From assembly GCA_963691655.1 (NCBI GenBank), contig OY829326.1:59761776-59825775 (forward strand): a stretch of DNA of 64,000 nucleotides, written 5' to 3'. Position 1 is the stretch's first letter. Each line of letters opens with the position of its first letter. Both the position numbers and the translations under genes were made by a program. Source of the DNA: Toxonevra muliebris (lineage: Eukaryota > Arthropoda > Insecta > Diptera > Pallopteridae). The notes under the pieces were generated by a model that made no database searches, was not told the DNA's origin, and worked only from the letters and a program-made list of their open reading frames with translations. Below, in pieces: positions 21,258-32,999 of this stretch.

Positions 21258-22690
21258 TTATTGGTAAACATTGTAATTGGGTCCCCCTCTTTACCGCTAT
21301 CTCGGTCCGCAATGTAGAGTCGCCTTAATGATGCCGTGGTTATCTATGCAATCAGTAAGGCCACGCAAGAGTTGACTTAGGACATTATGGTGCTTGCGTT
21401 CAGAGCCAGGTCAGCGCAATAGGGAACGTGGCGCAATAGCAAACGTACATCGAGCGTGCAACGAGGCCTGCTAAGGTTTTACCCCGGGACGGAGGCGGCA
21501 GGGACATTAGCCCAGCAGCCATTTCCGCTAGATTGCACTCCACTTACTAAGGTGTCTGAATGCCACAGCCGCCAAGCTCGTGTCATCTAGTTCAAAACCT
21601 AGGTTCCAGTACCATTTTGTCAGAACCCTACTAAGCTCAGGTTCCGACGTCCATTGATCGTATAGTACCGAATATATGAACCAGCCGTCTACACTTACCC
21701 AACCCTTCAACCCATCGGTCGGAAGCCGGGCAGCGACTAACGGCGCGAAGCACATTCTCGGTGCTATCTGCCATAACGGTTCGTGAAGTTTCCGAACACT
21801 TGTATCCGCCACTTAAGATTACCCTTCATGACTCACTTGATAGAGTCATAGGGTAAGCCAGTGTTTTAATATGCATGCCCGGATTCTTTTATGCGAAGGA
21901 CGGTGACTGCTCGTCCTGTCGCAGATCTTCATTGGGTATTGTGGCCTTTTAAGACACAAGGCTATAAATTTGTGAAACTGTAGGGCCAAAATATATGGTA
22001 TCTACCAGAAAAATTATCCTTATAAAAATGTTCTACAGATCACCGAACACTAAATGGGTATTTTCTGTTTCCATTTACCATAGGTCTGGAAGGAACCATA
22101 ATTTTGGGGTTATGGAGAAAACTATTGGGAGTATGAATGTATAAACTCGTATTTTTTTCATAATTTGGACCATAATTTCCGCCTCTGCTGCTCTTCGCCG
22201 GGAACTGCTTATTGGGTATTCGCAGATAGCCGACATAACTGCCGGCCGTTCAGCTATCCCCCCCTCCAGCTGACCCCCACAGTAGCCTTAAGCTCAGCCC
22301 CGCGTCGTAATTTCTTTCTGAAATTTTATTGAAATATAATACTGTCGGATAGGACACTTTTAAAAAAATTGATTATTCCAAAAACCGAGAAAGTGCAGGG
22401 CCTCTTTAAGACACTGACCGACAGTTTTTGAGCTGAAGCCTTAAATTAACATCTAATACTGTTTTAGAGTGGCGAGCTGAGCCCAATAGGATGCTCCGGA
22501 ATGTTCCTCTTAATCCTCCTTAACTCCACCTTCATAGTGTGAGTTCTTATTTCTAGGAAGGGTTCGGTACCAATGTATTTTTTCCAAATTATCAAATTAT
22601 CCGCTAACTCATTCATTCATCTCTTTATGATTAAGGACCCAGAATCATACTCAGTTTAATTTAACACCTAGCGGTTCATAGGGTTCCGAT
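21258..22690. other. GC-richer unassigned stretch
   Basis: This block is visibly richer in G and C than its neighbours, up to about 22320. It contains one clean minus-strand frame at 21528-21812 (94 codons, W-rich, no known domain) and a CCCCCCCTCCAGCTGACCCCC patch near 22260. It may be the untranslated or decayed part of the LINE-like relic next to it. I recognise no gene. Confidence 0.35.
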
Positions 22691-22692
22691 CT

Positions 22693-22872
22693 GGGGGGTT
22701 ACTCTGTAGTTCGATTCGAAAGAAAATTTACTGGAATTCGAACGATTGGTACTCTGGAAAACATTTTCGAATAATATTTGTTAGATGTTCAGATTAAATT
22801 GTGTGCCTTTCGGAATCGAATTTGGCATTCGAATAGAACTGTCTTTCGAATCGAACTACAGAGTAACCCCCC
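22693..22872. mobile_element. 180-base MITE with perfect 31-base inverted ends
   Basis: The ends begin GGGGGGTTACTCTGTAGTTC and are perfect inverted repeats over 31 bases (22693-22723 and 22842-22872). If the outermost G and C are left out, CTG flanks both sides and could be a 3-base target duplication. The centre has more short TTCGAAT/ATTCGAA palindromic words and no coding frame of its own; the frame at 22778-22966 runs through the right end. The superfamily is not clear. Confidence 0.85.
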
Positions 22873-23640
22873 TGTTACATTTCAACCGTCAACTAGTTAT
22901 AAATTAACCGCTTCTAGAACAGTGGGCTCGGAGTGGTATTTGACGGAGCTCGATTACCCTTTTTGATTGTTTTTTTTCTATGAAGGTTTGATTCATGTTA
23001 TGGTTGACTGCATATTCGGTGTATTCCTGCGATGCTTATAAGAGCAAAGCATGAGCACCAAGAACGTATTGATTAAGCCGTCCATAATCAAGGGAACAGT
23101 CGCTGTTTGAAGCTTTAATATTTTAAGGAGCCCTTAAAGTGAAAATGTCTGAATGGCCTCTCTAAAGCACTCATTTTGTTTGCTCTGACAAAAAATTTCA
23201 CTGGGCATTAAATGGCATTGTATCTATTTAGAGGTCAGAAAAGAACTTTGAAACGCACGTACTATCTGTTACGGGAAACCTGATTTGCTTAATCTATATA
23301 CCTTCAAAAACTCAGAATATAATGATCTAATAAGATCTTGCCTAGTTCAGGCAGTAGATTTAGATATTCCGCTACTAACTTTGAGGAAAACTCAAACAAG
23401 TCCAGGGCTTGGTGGCTTGAATGTCTCAGGTTGAGCTGAGCACAAAGCCTTATGGGAAGAATCTCAGCTTAGAAGAAACTTGAAGACATTCCCATACACT
23501 CTGAATGCTTGGTTCTTGCACCAACTTCTCTTACTGTTTTCTGTCCGCCGGTGTTCCAGTTTACTTTCCATGCTTTGAAGGGGATTCACATGTGTTTTGA
23601 TTTCTGTTCGGGTTTACCGGATTGCACCGGTCTATTATCT
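22873..23640. other. Unassigned stretch
   Basis: No supported gene. A four-fold TCTA/ATCT run lies at about 23636-23652, and the frame at 23509-23742 (+) is a shadow across the RT relic on the other strand. The region may include more of that decayed LINE. Confidence 0.35.
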
Positions 23641-23642
23641 AT

Positions 23643-23747
23643 CTATCTATACCTGCTACTGCTTCTGAGACTTGTTGGAACAATTCCACAGAGAGTTTGT
23701 TCAAACTTACCTCTTTCTATGACTAAAAAATCATTCGCATAATCTTG
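23643..23747 (-). pseudogene. LINE reverse transcriptase scrap around the YADD box
   Basis: Minus-strand reading gives QDYANDFLVIERGKFEQTLC followed by GIVPTSLR and a stop. YAND stands where R1/I-type reverse transcriptases have YADD, and the IERGKFEQTLCGIV continuation fits the segment just after that box. One catalytic aspartate is therefore lost. No further alignable LINE sequence was found on either side with confidence. Confidence 0.5.
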
Positions 23748-23841
23748 ACTGTCCAAACCTACCTATGAGAACTTCATAGGTAATTCATCTACTAGCAAGA
23801 AGATTTCAAATACAATGAATAGGAATTAGATACGCTATTTA

Positions 23842-24163
23842 GGTTAGGTTAGGTTAGGTTAGGTTGGAGTGGCTGTCGAGAGACACACTTAGGCTTTAAC
23901 GACCCATTGTGATACCACATAGTTGGACCTACAGTTTAACGCCGATTCCGAACGGCGGTGTGGCAATTTTTTATCGGCTTGGTGGTTTTGCCATTACCAA
24001 CCAATGTGTGTACTTGTACACTATCTTATAATTCTCATACACTTCATATTGATAGTGAATATAAGAAAGTAATGAAAATTAACCACCAGACGAAGACGGG
24101 AATCGAACCCGAACCTCCCAGATGAAAGTCTAGTGCACTATCCACTAGGCTATCGAGGTCGTC
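23842..24163 (-). repeat. Full-length tRNA-Glu-derived SINE, copy B
   Basis: This is the same family and orientation as copy A, with the same A and B boxes and Glu-like loop. The tail is longer (about five GGTTA units on the plus strand). A perfect 15-base target duplication, TAGATACGCTATTTA, lies at 23827-23841 and 24164-24178. Differences from copy A are few (for example GAACGGCGG against GAAGGGCGG). Confidence 0.95.
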
Positions 24164-24179
24164 TAGATACGCTATTTAT

Positions 24180-26850
24180 AAGTCATTGATATCCATCTGG
24201 TTTCAAAAGCAACTTGAACCTATGAAGTTATTTGGCATCAAGCATTTTCATGAAACATTTTCTATAATTTTTGACTCACAATTATCCCTGTAATAGAAGC
24301 AGACACCACTGAATAGGAAGTACCATTTTCGAAACAGCCTCAAAAACGCAAACTTTATCTATCGAGGAATTATTGATGAAAACATATTTTTCCTTTTAAA
24401 TTTTCGTATATTCAATTTAACAAATTTAATATTGCATTGGGTAAAGTAACAAAACCAAAAGTAGAAGGATTCCTTACATTTTAATAAACATTTATATTTG
24501 CTTTCGTATGTATATTTGTTGGTATAGAAGGGAACGTCAATACGCACACTTCATCACTATCTACTGCTTTAAAGAAAGAATCCCTCTTACTCCTCGCCCA
24601 ACCCTTCATTTATATTGATATTTATATTTACAGCAGTGCAAATACGAGTATGTAAAATTTTCATTTCATTTTCAAAGCACACAAAGAAGCAACGCAACAA
24701 ACAAACAAACAAAAAAAAAGAGAAAAAAAACATTCGAGGTAATAAAATTCAAATAAAATTTATATTTTTTTTCTTTTTTTTGAGCAACTCTGGCAACTTT
24801 GTGTACGTGTGTGCATGTGTGTGTGAGTTGCTATAATTCCCTAAATAGACTTGCCTTGCCAGCAGCCAAAGATGACGTCGACGACTTCTATATTAAGGGT
24901 AATAACGTGTATATTGATACTTCATTTGAATGTTTGGGGTAGTCGCCGCGTGGCACGGGTGCTTGACTTTTTTATACTTAAAGTTCATCTTTGGATTTTG
25001 ATTGATTTTTGAGGCAAGTATGCGTGATATATTCTTGAATTTTATTATTGTAAATGATACTTTTCTTTAATACCATGTGAGTTTTTCTTTTATTTTTCTG
25101 TATTCATTTCAATTTCGCATATTTGTAGCCACACTGTGAAATTTAAAATGAAACACAAAAGTAAAGAACCAAGAAAACAAATTCGAAATATTCAGTAGGT
25201 CCCAAGTGGCATACAGTCACGAAGAAAAATTTGTAAAAATTCCCATTAACATTCCAAAATAAATAAAATGCGTATATATTTGAATTTGTGTTAGTTAATT
25301 CCTTCCACTATGAACGGCACGAGAGTAGAACTCGGTTGATTTTTCTGAGGATCAACGACCAATGCTCTAATAAACTCAAAATTTAGACTAAATATTTAAT
25401 ATTTTCATATGTGATAAATCCGTTTGACTGACAGCTAAAGGCACCGGCCCATAGAATCTGTTGATCCGTGAGAGCAAAGTATAAAACTGACACTAACAAA
25501 AGCGAAGGGTAGGAAGTTTCCTAATAAATACGTTGCCAACGGAAACAAAACATTGCCTAAAGCAGTTATTTCGAAAGAATACAGCATCTACAATAATGCA
25601 CACCTCTCATTCTACCTTGTGCTGAACTCCTTAGGATATGCATTAAGAAAATAGTAATGATGTGGCATGGAAAAACAAAAGGTTTCATTCTTTTCCCAAA
25701 AAAAAAACTTTCTGTGGCTTAAGGAAATTTACTGTTTTTTGGTTACCTGATGCAAAAAAATCAACTCGCTGAACTTGAAAGAGTTAATTTCAATTTGTAC
25801 TTCTAGACTAAAAAAAAGAAGGCTATCGCCAACCAGGAAACGCAAAAGCCGGAGAAAGGCCGCAAGCATCGTGTCTAGGGATCATTCAGACAGACATTAT
25901 GCGAATCAATTTGCACTTCGACTAGAAATTCCAGGCACTTCAGAACAAGGAGAGTAGGCTTTACACAGGGAAATTGACGAAGAAATAAATGCCCAACATT
26001 TTTTTTATAATATCAAAATATCAGAAAGGTTTTATAAAGGCTAATTTTATGTTTTGAAAGCCATCTCGCATTCCATCATCGACTTCTTGATTGAATTTTA
26101 TGTTTATAAATTTGGCCCTAATCAAAAATGTTGCCAAATTGAAAATGAAAAATAACCTAAAAATTTCATAATGAAATAAGGCTCCCATTTGAGTTGAAAT
26201 GAAATACTCCCCTGAAGTTATGAAAAAATACCACAAAAATAAATGAAAAAAAAAATAATGGAAAAATGAAATTCTGGCCAGAACCCAACATTTCCGCAAT
26301 CCCCATTGTTTCTTCATAATCTGTTATGAAAACAGTAGGAGATATATCAAATATATCTGTTTTTTGCTTCTTTTGTAAAATTTGAAAAATCCATGTTAGG
26401 GCTTGAGCAAATTATAGTAGCGATATGTATATCTTGGTGTCAATTCATTGTATTTTGGGCCATTTTTCATTCTTAATTTTGGGGCATTTTTTTTACTCTT
26501 AATTTCTTATATATCATAATAAAATATGACCTTAAAATAAAATTGAAAAAATGCTCCAAATTATGAAATATTACCCCAAATTATGTCAAAATTGGTTTTT
26601 ATTGATTTCCATACACATTTTTTGGGGCCTTTTTCTTATATTTTTTGGGCCAAATTTCACGCAGCACCTTTTATTTTCCCCCTCATTTAAATATTTTGAA
26701 GAATCTCATGCTAAGCTCACTTCGTTTGAAAAAGCTATCGAATTTCTAGCCGTTGATTTTTGATTTCGTACCTGCTCATTTCTGATTTTTCTAAGCTTCT
26801 CTTTCACGCATAGTTTGTATGCATTTTTTATCCTACCTCTAGTTTTGCTA
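24180..26850. other. AT-rich noncoding region
   Basis: No recognised gene. The only frame with an unusual composition is 25775-25957 (+), 60 codons, with an arginine/lysine/serine-rich start (SRLKKRRLSPTRKRKSRRK); it has no known domain and no supporting context. Poly-A and poly-T stretches are frequent (24709-24731, 24766-24782). Confidence 0.4.
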
Positions 26851-26859
26851 AATTATGAG

Positions 26860-27180
26860 ATAGTTGTCAGGTCAAAACAAACCAAAAATCAGACAAAAAG
26901 TAATACTAAAAAACAGTTAAAAAATCTGATAAAAATTTACACAAAATTTCAGAAAAAAAAATTAGACCAAAAATTTGAAACAATTAGATACCAAAATTCA
27001 AACCAAAAAATGGTACCGAAATTCAGACCAATTTGAGACTAAATACAAACCAAAATCTGGATAAACTTCAGATCAAAATATGAAACAATCGGAGACAAAA
27101 AACAGTCAGAAACTCAGTTCAATAGCAGACCAAACACCTGTCTATAAAATCAGGTCAAAAAAAGAGGAAAAACAGTTATC
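26860..27180. repeat. Degenerate minisatellite, AAATTCAGACCAAA type
   Basis: Loose tandem copies of a 12-15 base motif built around CAGACCAAAA and AAATTCAGAC run for about 320 bases. It is the reverse complement of the family at 31520-31700 and 48770-50440. Confidence 0.7.
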
Positions 27181-27599
27181 TAGCTTCTCAAAAGTAGAGC
27201 AGCTATTAATTAACCCTGAAATTTCTGATTTGATATAGTCCAAGGTTATATGTATAGTAAAAAGTTGCGCAGTTGAAAAGTTTTTTAATGTTGCAAGGAT
27301 TCATATTTTTGTGAGAGGCTATAGCTTCCATGGGGCTAACAAAATTATAGCCAAAAATTGGTAGTTAACCCGAAAATATATCCCATCCAAAGTCATATAT
27401 CCCACCAACCCCATAAGATGGGTCTCTTCTATCAGTGTTGAAAAAAAATTTTTTTTTTTAATGTGTTTGCAATCCATGAGTTATTCCGTGATTCGACAGT
27501 GATCCTGGATAACGGCGCTCATGCCGCCATGAAAAAACTTACGATGCAGAGAGTCAGAATACCCAGTATTGGCTGCTGGCCAGGGTGAAAAGCGGGCCC

Positions 27600-27870
27600 A
27601 CAAGCGACGTCATCATGTTGGTTTTTGAGGTTATGAGGTTAAGGATTATGGGGCTTTAAGGTTACGAGATTGAGGGGTTAAAGGGCATAGCTGTTTTAAA
27701 CATATTGATTTTCACTGTTTGAATGCGCAAAAGTATCTTTTTCACTGGGCTATGGGGTTTTAGGGTTATAAGATTTTTGGGTTTAGGCTTATGATGTTTT
27801 TAGGGGTTGATTGGATACATGATTTTGGGGTTTTATTTGGGTTTTTATTGAATTTTATAACTTAGTCCAT
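27600..27870. repeat. Degenerate GGGGTTATGAGGTT-type repeat
   Basis: Irregular repeats of words such as GAGGTTAAGG, GGGGTTAAAG, GGGTTATAAG and GGGGTTTTAG occur over about 270 bases. They resemble a degenerate G-rich minisatellite rather than true telomere sequence. Confidence 0.5.
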
Positions 27871-27879
27871 TTTTTTAAG

Positions 27880-29830
27880 TTGGGAAAAAACCTGACGTGA
27901 TGGGATTATTTGGACTCTGGATTCGATTTTAGCATGCTTAATTGCATATAGTACGGTGGGTCAGGTCCCAGCAAATAAAAATTTGATTTTATTTTTGTGG
28001 AGCTGTGAAATGGATCCTTTCTTTACATTCTTTACTTTCAGTACTAAGTTCCGATTGAGGTAGTTGTGATGGACTTTGCTTTTATCCCCTCCGAATCATT
28101 GCCCAAATCATTATTCATCATACCTTACGCCGATTTCAACTGCTTCAAGAGCCGTTATTATATGTTAGTCACGTACAACAACACGCGGTATTTAATATGT
28201 TAAAGGATTAGAAAATATAGTTAACTAATTTTTACCCAAAAGTGTTAAGTGAGCTTAACCATCCATATACAGTTCAATGGAGTTCGTTGTTCAACCATTT
28301 TCATCAGGATGCTCTGGACCTTAAGAACCCTAATATGACATAAATTCACTTAGTATTGGCAAGAATCAGTAGTAGAAATCATCTATTTAATATTAAAGCA
28401 TAAGTTTTGTTAATAGTTACACGACTTTTTCATTGAGTGTACACTTGAAAAGTACAAAATTGCGGTCAGCGGAAGTCAATAGTGCAATTGTGTGTGTGCG
28501 CAAATTGTATATACATGTATACTTACGTATATTATATGTGCACACAAAGCGTTCGCATACACTTCCGACGCGACATCAGCAGCAGAACTCCCGCACGTGT
28601 GCAAATGAAAAAAAAATAGCAAAAATGTCTAATATAAACCCAGGTTATGGTAGAAAAATATGTATCAAATTAGCACACACACACAGACAAAGACAGACAG
28701 AGAGAGTATGGAAAACGACAAACTAAAATAAAAAAAATAAAAAAAAACTGATGAAAAAAAGTTTCAAATAAAATTTTACGATGCTTGATAATAAAAATGC
28801 AAATATGAGCAACGCTTGCTTCCCGTCACGCTGCTTGAAATGGTGAGGGGAATGAGCTGAATATATGTGTAAAGGAGACGTTTGCTTTATAAATATAAAT
28901 ACGTGCGTGTGTGTGTGTGTGTGTGTGCAGCACCTTATTAAGTTTATATGTATCACTACCGAGACAAACTTTCATTTTAATGAAGTGCAATATGAAGTTT
29001 TTGAAATATCTGCATATATATGTATCTTTCTCTGTCTCTTTCTTTCTGCATATATGTATATATGTATCTTTCTCTTTCGTATAAAAAGTTTTTAAATTTT
29101 TAAATTTCCATAAAGTTTCGTTTATTGCTCTCTACAAGAGCTCTATGCTCCTCAACATATTGCATTTATATTCGTACTAACTTTCTTCTTCCCTTACCTC
29201 ATATCTCCCTCCCCCAATTTAGTTTTTATGTGATAAACACTTATTTGCTTTAACAAAGTAGCAGCAGCAGCAACAGCAGCATATGTGCATTGCATATGCG
29301 AAGATGACCCAATTTTTTGTTTTTGAGCTCTCTATTTCTGTTCTTGTATTTGTGTATATCTTTTTCTTGCTGGTTGGTTGGCATTTCTAAGTGCTTCAAA
29401 CTTTACAGCTGCATGCGAAAATGTGCAAATGCAAACAGTGCGTAAATGCCATTTCTAGAATTTAGTAGCTTTCTGTTATTGTTGAAGGGAGGCAGGGGAA
29501 GGAAGGGAAAATTGTTTTATTAAAACAGATTAATGGTTATATATGAAGTACATATGAGTATTGTGCTCGTATGTGAAAGCATTTGCTCCTTGTATCACAT
29601 ACCAGCAAGTGTAGTTATATTAACTACAAAAACAAAAGGAAGCCAATAATATATCGTCATCTTTCAGTAATATGTATTTGAAAGTTATCTTCTGTTTTTT
29701 CCAAGAACAAGCATGGACCCATAAGAATTGTGTTTGTGGTGATCAGCGACGGAAATAGGGGGTGAGAGGGCAGGACATGGGGGCTACGGATCAGTATTTA
29801 AGAAAGCAAATATTTTAAAAGCATTGATTT
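27880..29830. other. AT-rich region with microsatellites, no gene supported
   Basis: This contains a TG run at 28905-28928, short CA and AGAC/AGAG runs at 28675-28707, ATATGTAT-like words near 29010-29066 and a CAG run at 29262-29280. Overlapping frames on both strands at 28433-29095 read through these runs and are not credible genes. Confidence 0.5.
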
Positions 29831-29834
29831 TTTT

Positions 29835-30060
29835 TTTCGATCCGCCAATTTGGTTTTATAAGAATCGGATAACTGAGAAAATAATCTGTCATCTTGAATC
29901 TGCCATTTTATTTTTCGAAAATTTAATTTCGGATTTGAAATCAGCGACGTTCACAACTTCCAACTACCAATTTTCATGAGAACCGGGTGCGTGTTATAAA
30001 AATTACCACCATCTTGGAATCGCCATTTTGTTTTTCGAAAAGTCAAGCTTAAATTTCTAA
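29835..30060. repeat. Two degenerate tandem units, CATCTTGGAATC...CCATTTT type
   Basis: Words of the type CATCTTGAATCTGCCATTTT followed by TTTTTCGAAAA occur twice, at about 29891 and 30012, with AAGAATCGGAT/GAGAACCGGGT between. The unit is about 120 bases. Confidence 0.45.
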
Positions 30061-30199
30061 TTAGAAACCTTAAAAATTTGTGGATACAAAATTGTGCGAT
30101 AATCCAATATCATTTTAATATAATGTCCCATTTTTTTGGATTTGCTACCACTGTGCAGCCTTTTTCATAATAATTTTATAGCCCTTTACAATTTTATTT

Positions 30200-31517
30200 T
30201 AAGATTTGAAGGCCGACGTCTCATCCAACAAAGACGAAAATTTGATGACAGATGTCCAGGGTATTATGAGATTATGGAGGGAGCACTTCTTACAGCTGCT
30301 TAATGGCGATGACGGCAACAATCTTGCCATTAAGAATTTGTTCCGGAAATCCCAATCACTGATGGCGTTGAACTCCCGCCGCCCGACTATGACACTGTCT
30401 TAACAGCCATCGCTCGGCTGAAAAACAATAAGGCTGCGGGAAAAGATGCCCTGCCTGCCGAATTTTTTAAGACTGGAGGTGAAAATCTAACAAGACGCAT
30501 TCACGATGAAAGATGAAAGAATTCCGAGTGATTGGAACCCCAGCGTACTCTGCCTAATCTAAAAGAAAGTTGATCCCGTGACCTGCACCAACCACCGTGG
30601 GATAAGCCATCTCAATATCACATATAAGGTTCTGTCAAGCGTATTGTGTGAAAGACTGAACCCAACAAGCTGATTGAATTTTATCAGTGTGGCTTCAGGC
30701 TTGGCAAATCCACGTACGACAAGATATTCACACTACGCCAAACCCTAAACATGATCCGAGAAACACAACGTGAAACACACCATATATTCGTCGATTATAA
30801 AGCCGCCTTCGACAGCAATCGAAATCGGGACCAAACTCTCCGCGCCATTGCTTCAGGTCATCGTGATTCCCTATCTTGTGACTGCTTCAATATTATACTG
30901 GAACAAATAATTCGAGCTGCGAATATCGACATCTCTGATACTATTTTATGCAAGAGTGTCATGCTGCTGGCATATGCTGATAATGTTGATATCATTGGCA
31001 CCAACGCACGAGCAGTTAAGGAAGTCTCGTCGAGTGGGTCTAGTGGTGAACGAAGACAAGACGGATTCAGTAGGCACTTGAGCCTTCTATAAGGTTCTCA
31101 TCCTTCCTGTCCTAATATATGCCGCTGAGACGTGGACATTGAGCACCAGTGATGAGAGGCTATTAGGTGTGTTCGACAGGAAAATATTCCGCAAGATCTA
31201 TGGTCCAATATGCGTGGACGACGTGTATAGAATAAGATGAAACCATGAACTGTATGAGCTCGTAGTCTTGGTAAAAATCCAGCGTCTTCGCTGGCTAGGC
31301 TATGTTAGACAAATGAAAAAAAAAAACGCTCATGCTAGGAAGGTATTCTATTCGAAACACGGTAGGGAAAGTCGCGAACGAAAGACCAAGAACAGGGGGA
31401 CATGACTGCACTTGGTCTTACCAACTGGCGCGCGCGCATAGTAGAGGCGAATTGTGAAGCTTCAGGGAGACAACCAACACCGATCATCGGTTGAAGTGTC
31501 AACTAAGTAAGTAAGTA
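30200..31517 (+). pseudogene. LINE reverse transcriptase relic with AAGT tail
   Basis: The plus strand keeps the backbone of a LINE RT in shifting frames. Near 30240 it reads NLMTDVQGIMRLWREHFLQL, then ARLKNNKAAGKDALPAEFFK near 30415, CTNHRGISHLNITYKVLSSV near 30585 and HHIFVDYKAAFDSN near 30778. GDSLSCDCFNIILEQIIRAA follows near 30865, and LLAYADNVDIIGTNARAV near 30965 stands where the YADD box should be. The C-terminus (AAETWTLSTSDERLLGVFDR, then IQRLRWLGYVRQM) is clear near 31122 and 31280. YADD has become YADN, and several deletions and frameshifts are present, so it is inactive. The end near 31504-31517 is a run of TAAG units, a microsatellite-like tail seen in some LINE clades. The clade is not assigned. 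Confidence 0.85.
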
Positions 31518-31519
31518 GT

Positions 31520-31700
31520 TTCAGTCTTATTTTATAGGTTTTGTTTTTAGACAAAATTTTGGTGCAAATTTTGATTTGAGTTTGTCTTGAATTTTAATCT
31601 GATTGTGGTTTGTCATTTAGGTTTGCATTTTGGCCCGATTTTTGGTCCAAATTTGGCCTAACTTTTTACTAGAATAAAATCCCAATTTTAATTTGGGTTT
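31520..31700. repeat. Degenerate minisatellite, TTTTGGTCTGAATTT type
   Basis: Loose copies of TTTGGTCCAAATTT-, TTTGATTTGAG- and TTTTAATCTGA-like words directly follow the LINE tail. This is the same family as 26860-27180 (opposite strand) and 48770-50440. Confidence 0.55.
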
Positions 31701-31704
31701 CGAT

Positions 31705-32455
31705 CAGGGTACACTGTTTGAGTGTTCTAAAAAACATTTTCTATGGTTTTAAAAGTTTGCATCTGATTTTTTACGCGAGATAAAACATAAAATACTTATT
31801 ATTTTACATCACAGATAGTTCGGTTGTTGAGTAGCCTTTGGTAAAATTGATCATAGAATATTTTTGTGAAATACCTTAACTCTTTAGTTTCCTTCTTTGT
31901 TGGACTTATTTGCACTTCTTTAAAAAAAAATTATGTTTAAGCTCAGTAATACGGTCTAAAGAAGGTTAATGTGTTTTTATGGTGACCCAATCCTATCCTA
32001 CCATGGTGACCTAGAGCCGATCAATAGCCTATCCAATAACGTTGTATTCCGGTTATATACTCTAGATCTGTGATCTTTAGTTAATACTAAAAGAGTTTGT
32101 CTGTCTTTAAGAAATATCTAATCCATTGAGATTCATAGGATCACCAGTGTCCTATGAAAGTTTTGACCGTCAGAAGCGGAGGAGTACTATTTTGATGGAA
32201 AATTGTAACAAGGGATAAGGGCCATTGAATATGTATCTAGTCTCCATTTTCGCGCTATTTCCTCTAGTTTTCTTTGTGGTCCAAAAAAGTTAAAGCATTT
32301 TTTTCAGAGACAATTCATTTTTTCCTTGACATCACAAAATTAATATGTAGCCGCTGAGGGCACCGCTTTGACTTCAACCAAATTTTCAGTTTGATATTCG
32401 TGTTCGACGTGCCGTAATGGTTAAAGTGCTGGAATGCTACGCAGTTTACCTAGGC
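31705..32455. other. Unassigned noncoding stretch
   Basis: No ORF with recognisable motif, inverted repeat or RNA gene was found between the minisatellite and the piggyBac-type MITE. Confidence 0.45.
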
Positions 32456-32459
32456 TTAA

Positions 32460-32973
32460 CCCTTCCCTGCCCAACAAGGCTAATTTTGTTTAAAAAAATA
32501 TTAAAGAATAGCATTCTTCATTCTGAACAACTTTTGTTCTATGACTTTTTCGATATCTTAATTACAAGTGTTAAAATCTGAAATTACCTAGTGGGGCATA
32601 TATGGTTCATTTGGCAGTATTAAGTAAAATAGAAATGCATAACTGTTTTTTTTAATCACATTATTGAGAAAAATAACCAAAAATTAAAATGTTTACAAAT
32701 TATTCAGTGTGAAATTTATAGAAACAATCTATTTCGGCTATATAGAAAATGTAAAATTTTATTTTATTTTTATGTGAAAAGCATATTATTTCACATAAAA
32801 ATGGCAATAACTTTTGACAGCTGGGGTTTTCTAATACCGTTATATATGCACATCGATACATAAAGCTGCAGTCTACGAAACCAATATTGTGATTTAGATG
32901 TTGGACGCAAGATGGCGCCACTATTATCATCCAAAATGGTAGGACCATACATGGCAGCATGGGAAGGAAAGGG
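32460..32973. mobile_element. piggyBac-type MITE
   Basis: A 514-base unit is flanked by TTAA at 32456-32459 and 32974-32977. The ends are CCCTTCCCTGCCCA on the left and, inverted, CCCTTTCCTTCCCA on the right, agreeing at 12 of 14 positions. TTAA targets and CCCTT-type ends are characteristic of piggyBac elements. The interior has no transposase. The minus-strand frame 32700-32993 overruns the right end and is not a gene of its own. Confidence 0.75.
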
Positions 32974-32999
32974 TTAATGCTCGGCATGGTCAAAAACTA

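Noticed and set aside
27600..27870. GGGTTA-like words as interstitial telomere repeat
   Set aside because: Spacing and sequence are irregular, and dipteran telomeres generally lack this type of simple repeat; treated as degenerate minisatellite.
28290..28325. A minus-strand CTGATGA word as a second hammerhead
   Set aside because: There is no stem II followed by GAAA and no cleavage site in the right place. Other CTGATGA words (14778, 16130, 17130, 28739, 45343) fail in the same way.
28433..29095. Overlapping 75-97 codon frames on both strands
   Set aside because: They read through CA/TG and AGAC microsatellites and have no domain.
32400..32445. GCCGTAATGGTTAAAGTGC as a tRNA-like A box
   Set aside because: No B box or cloverleaf follows at the right distance.
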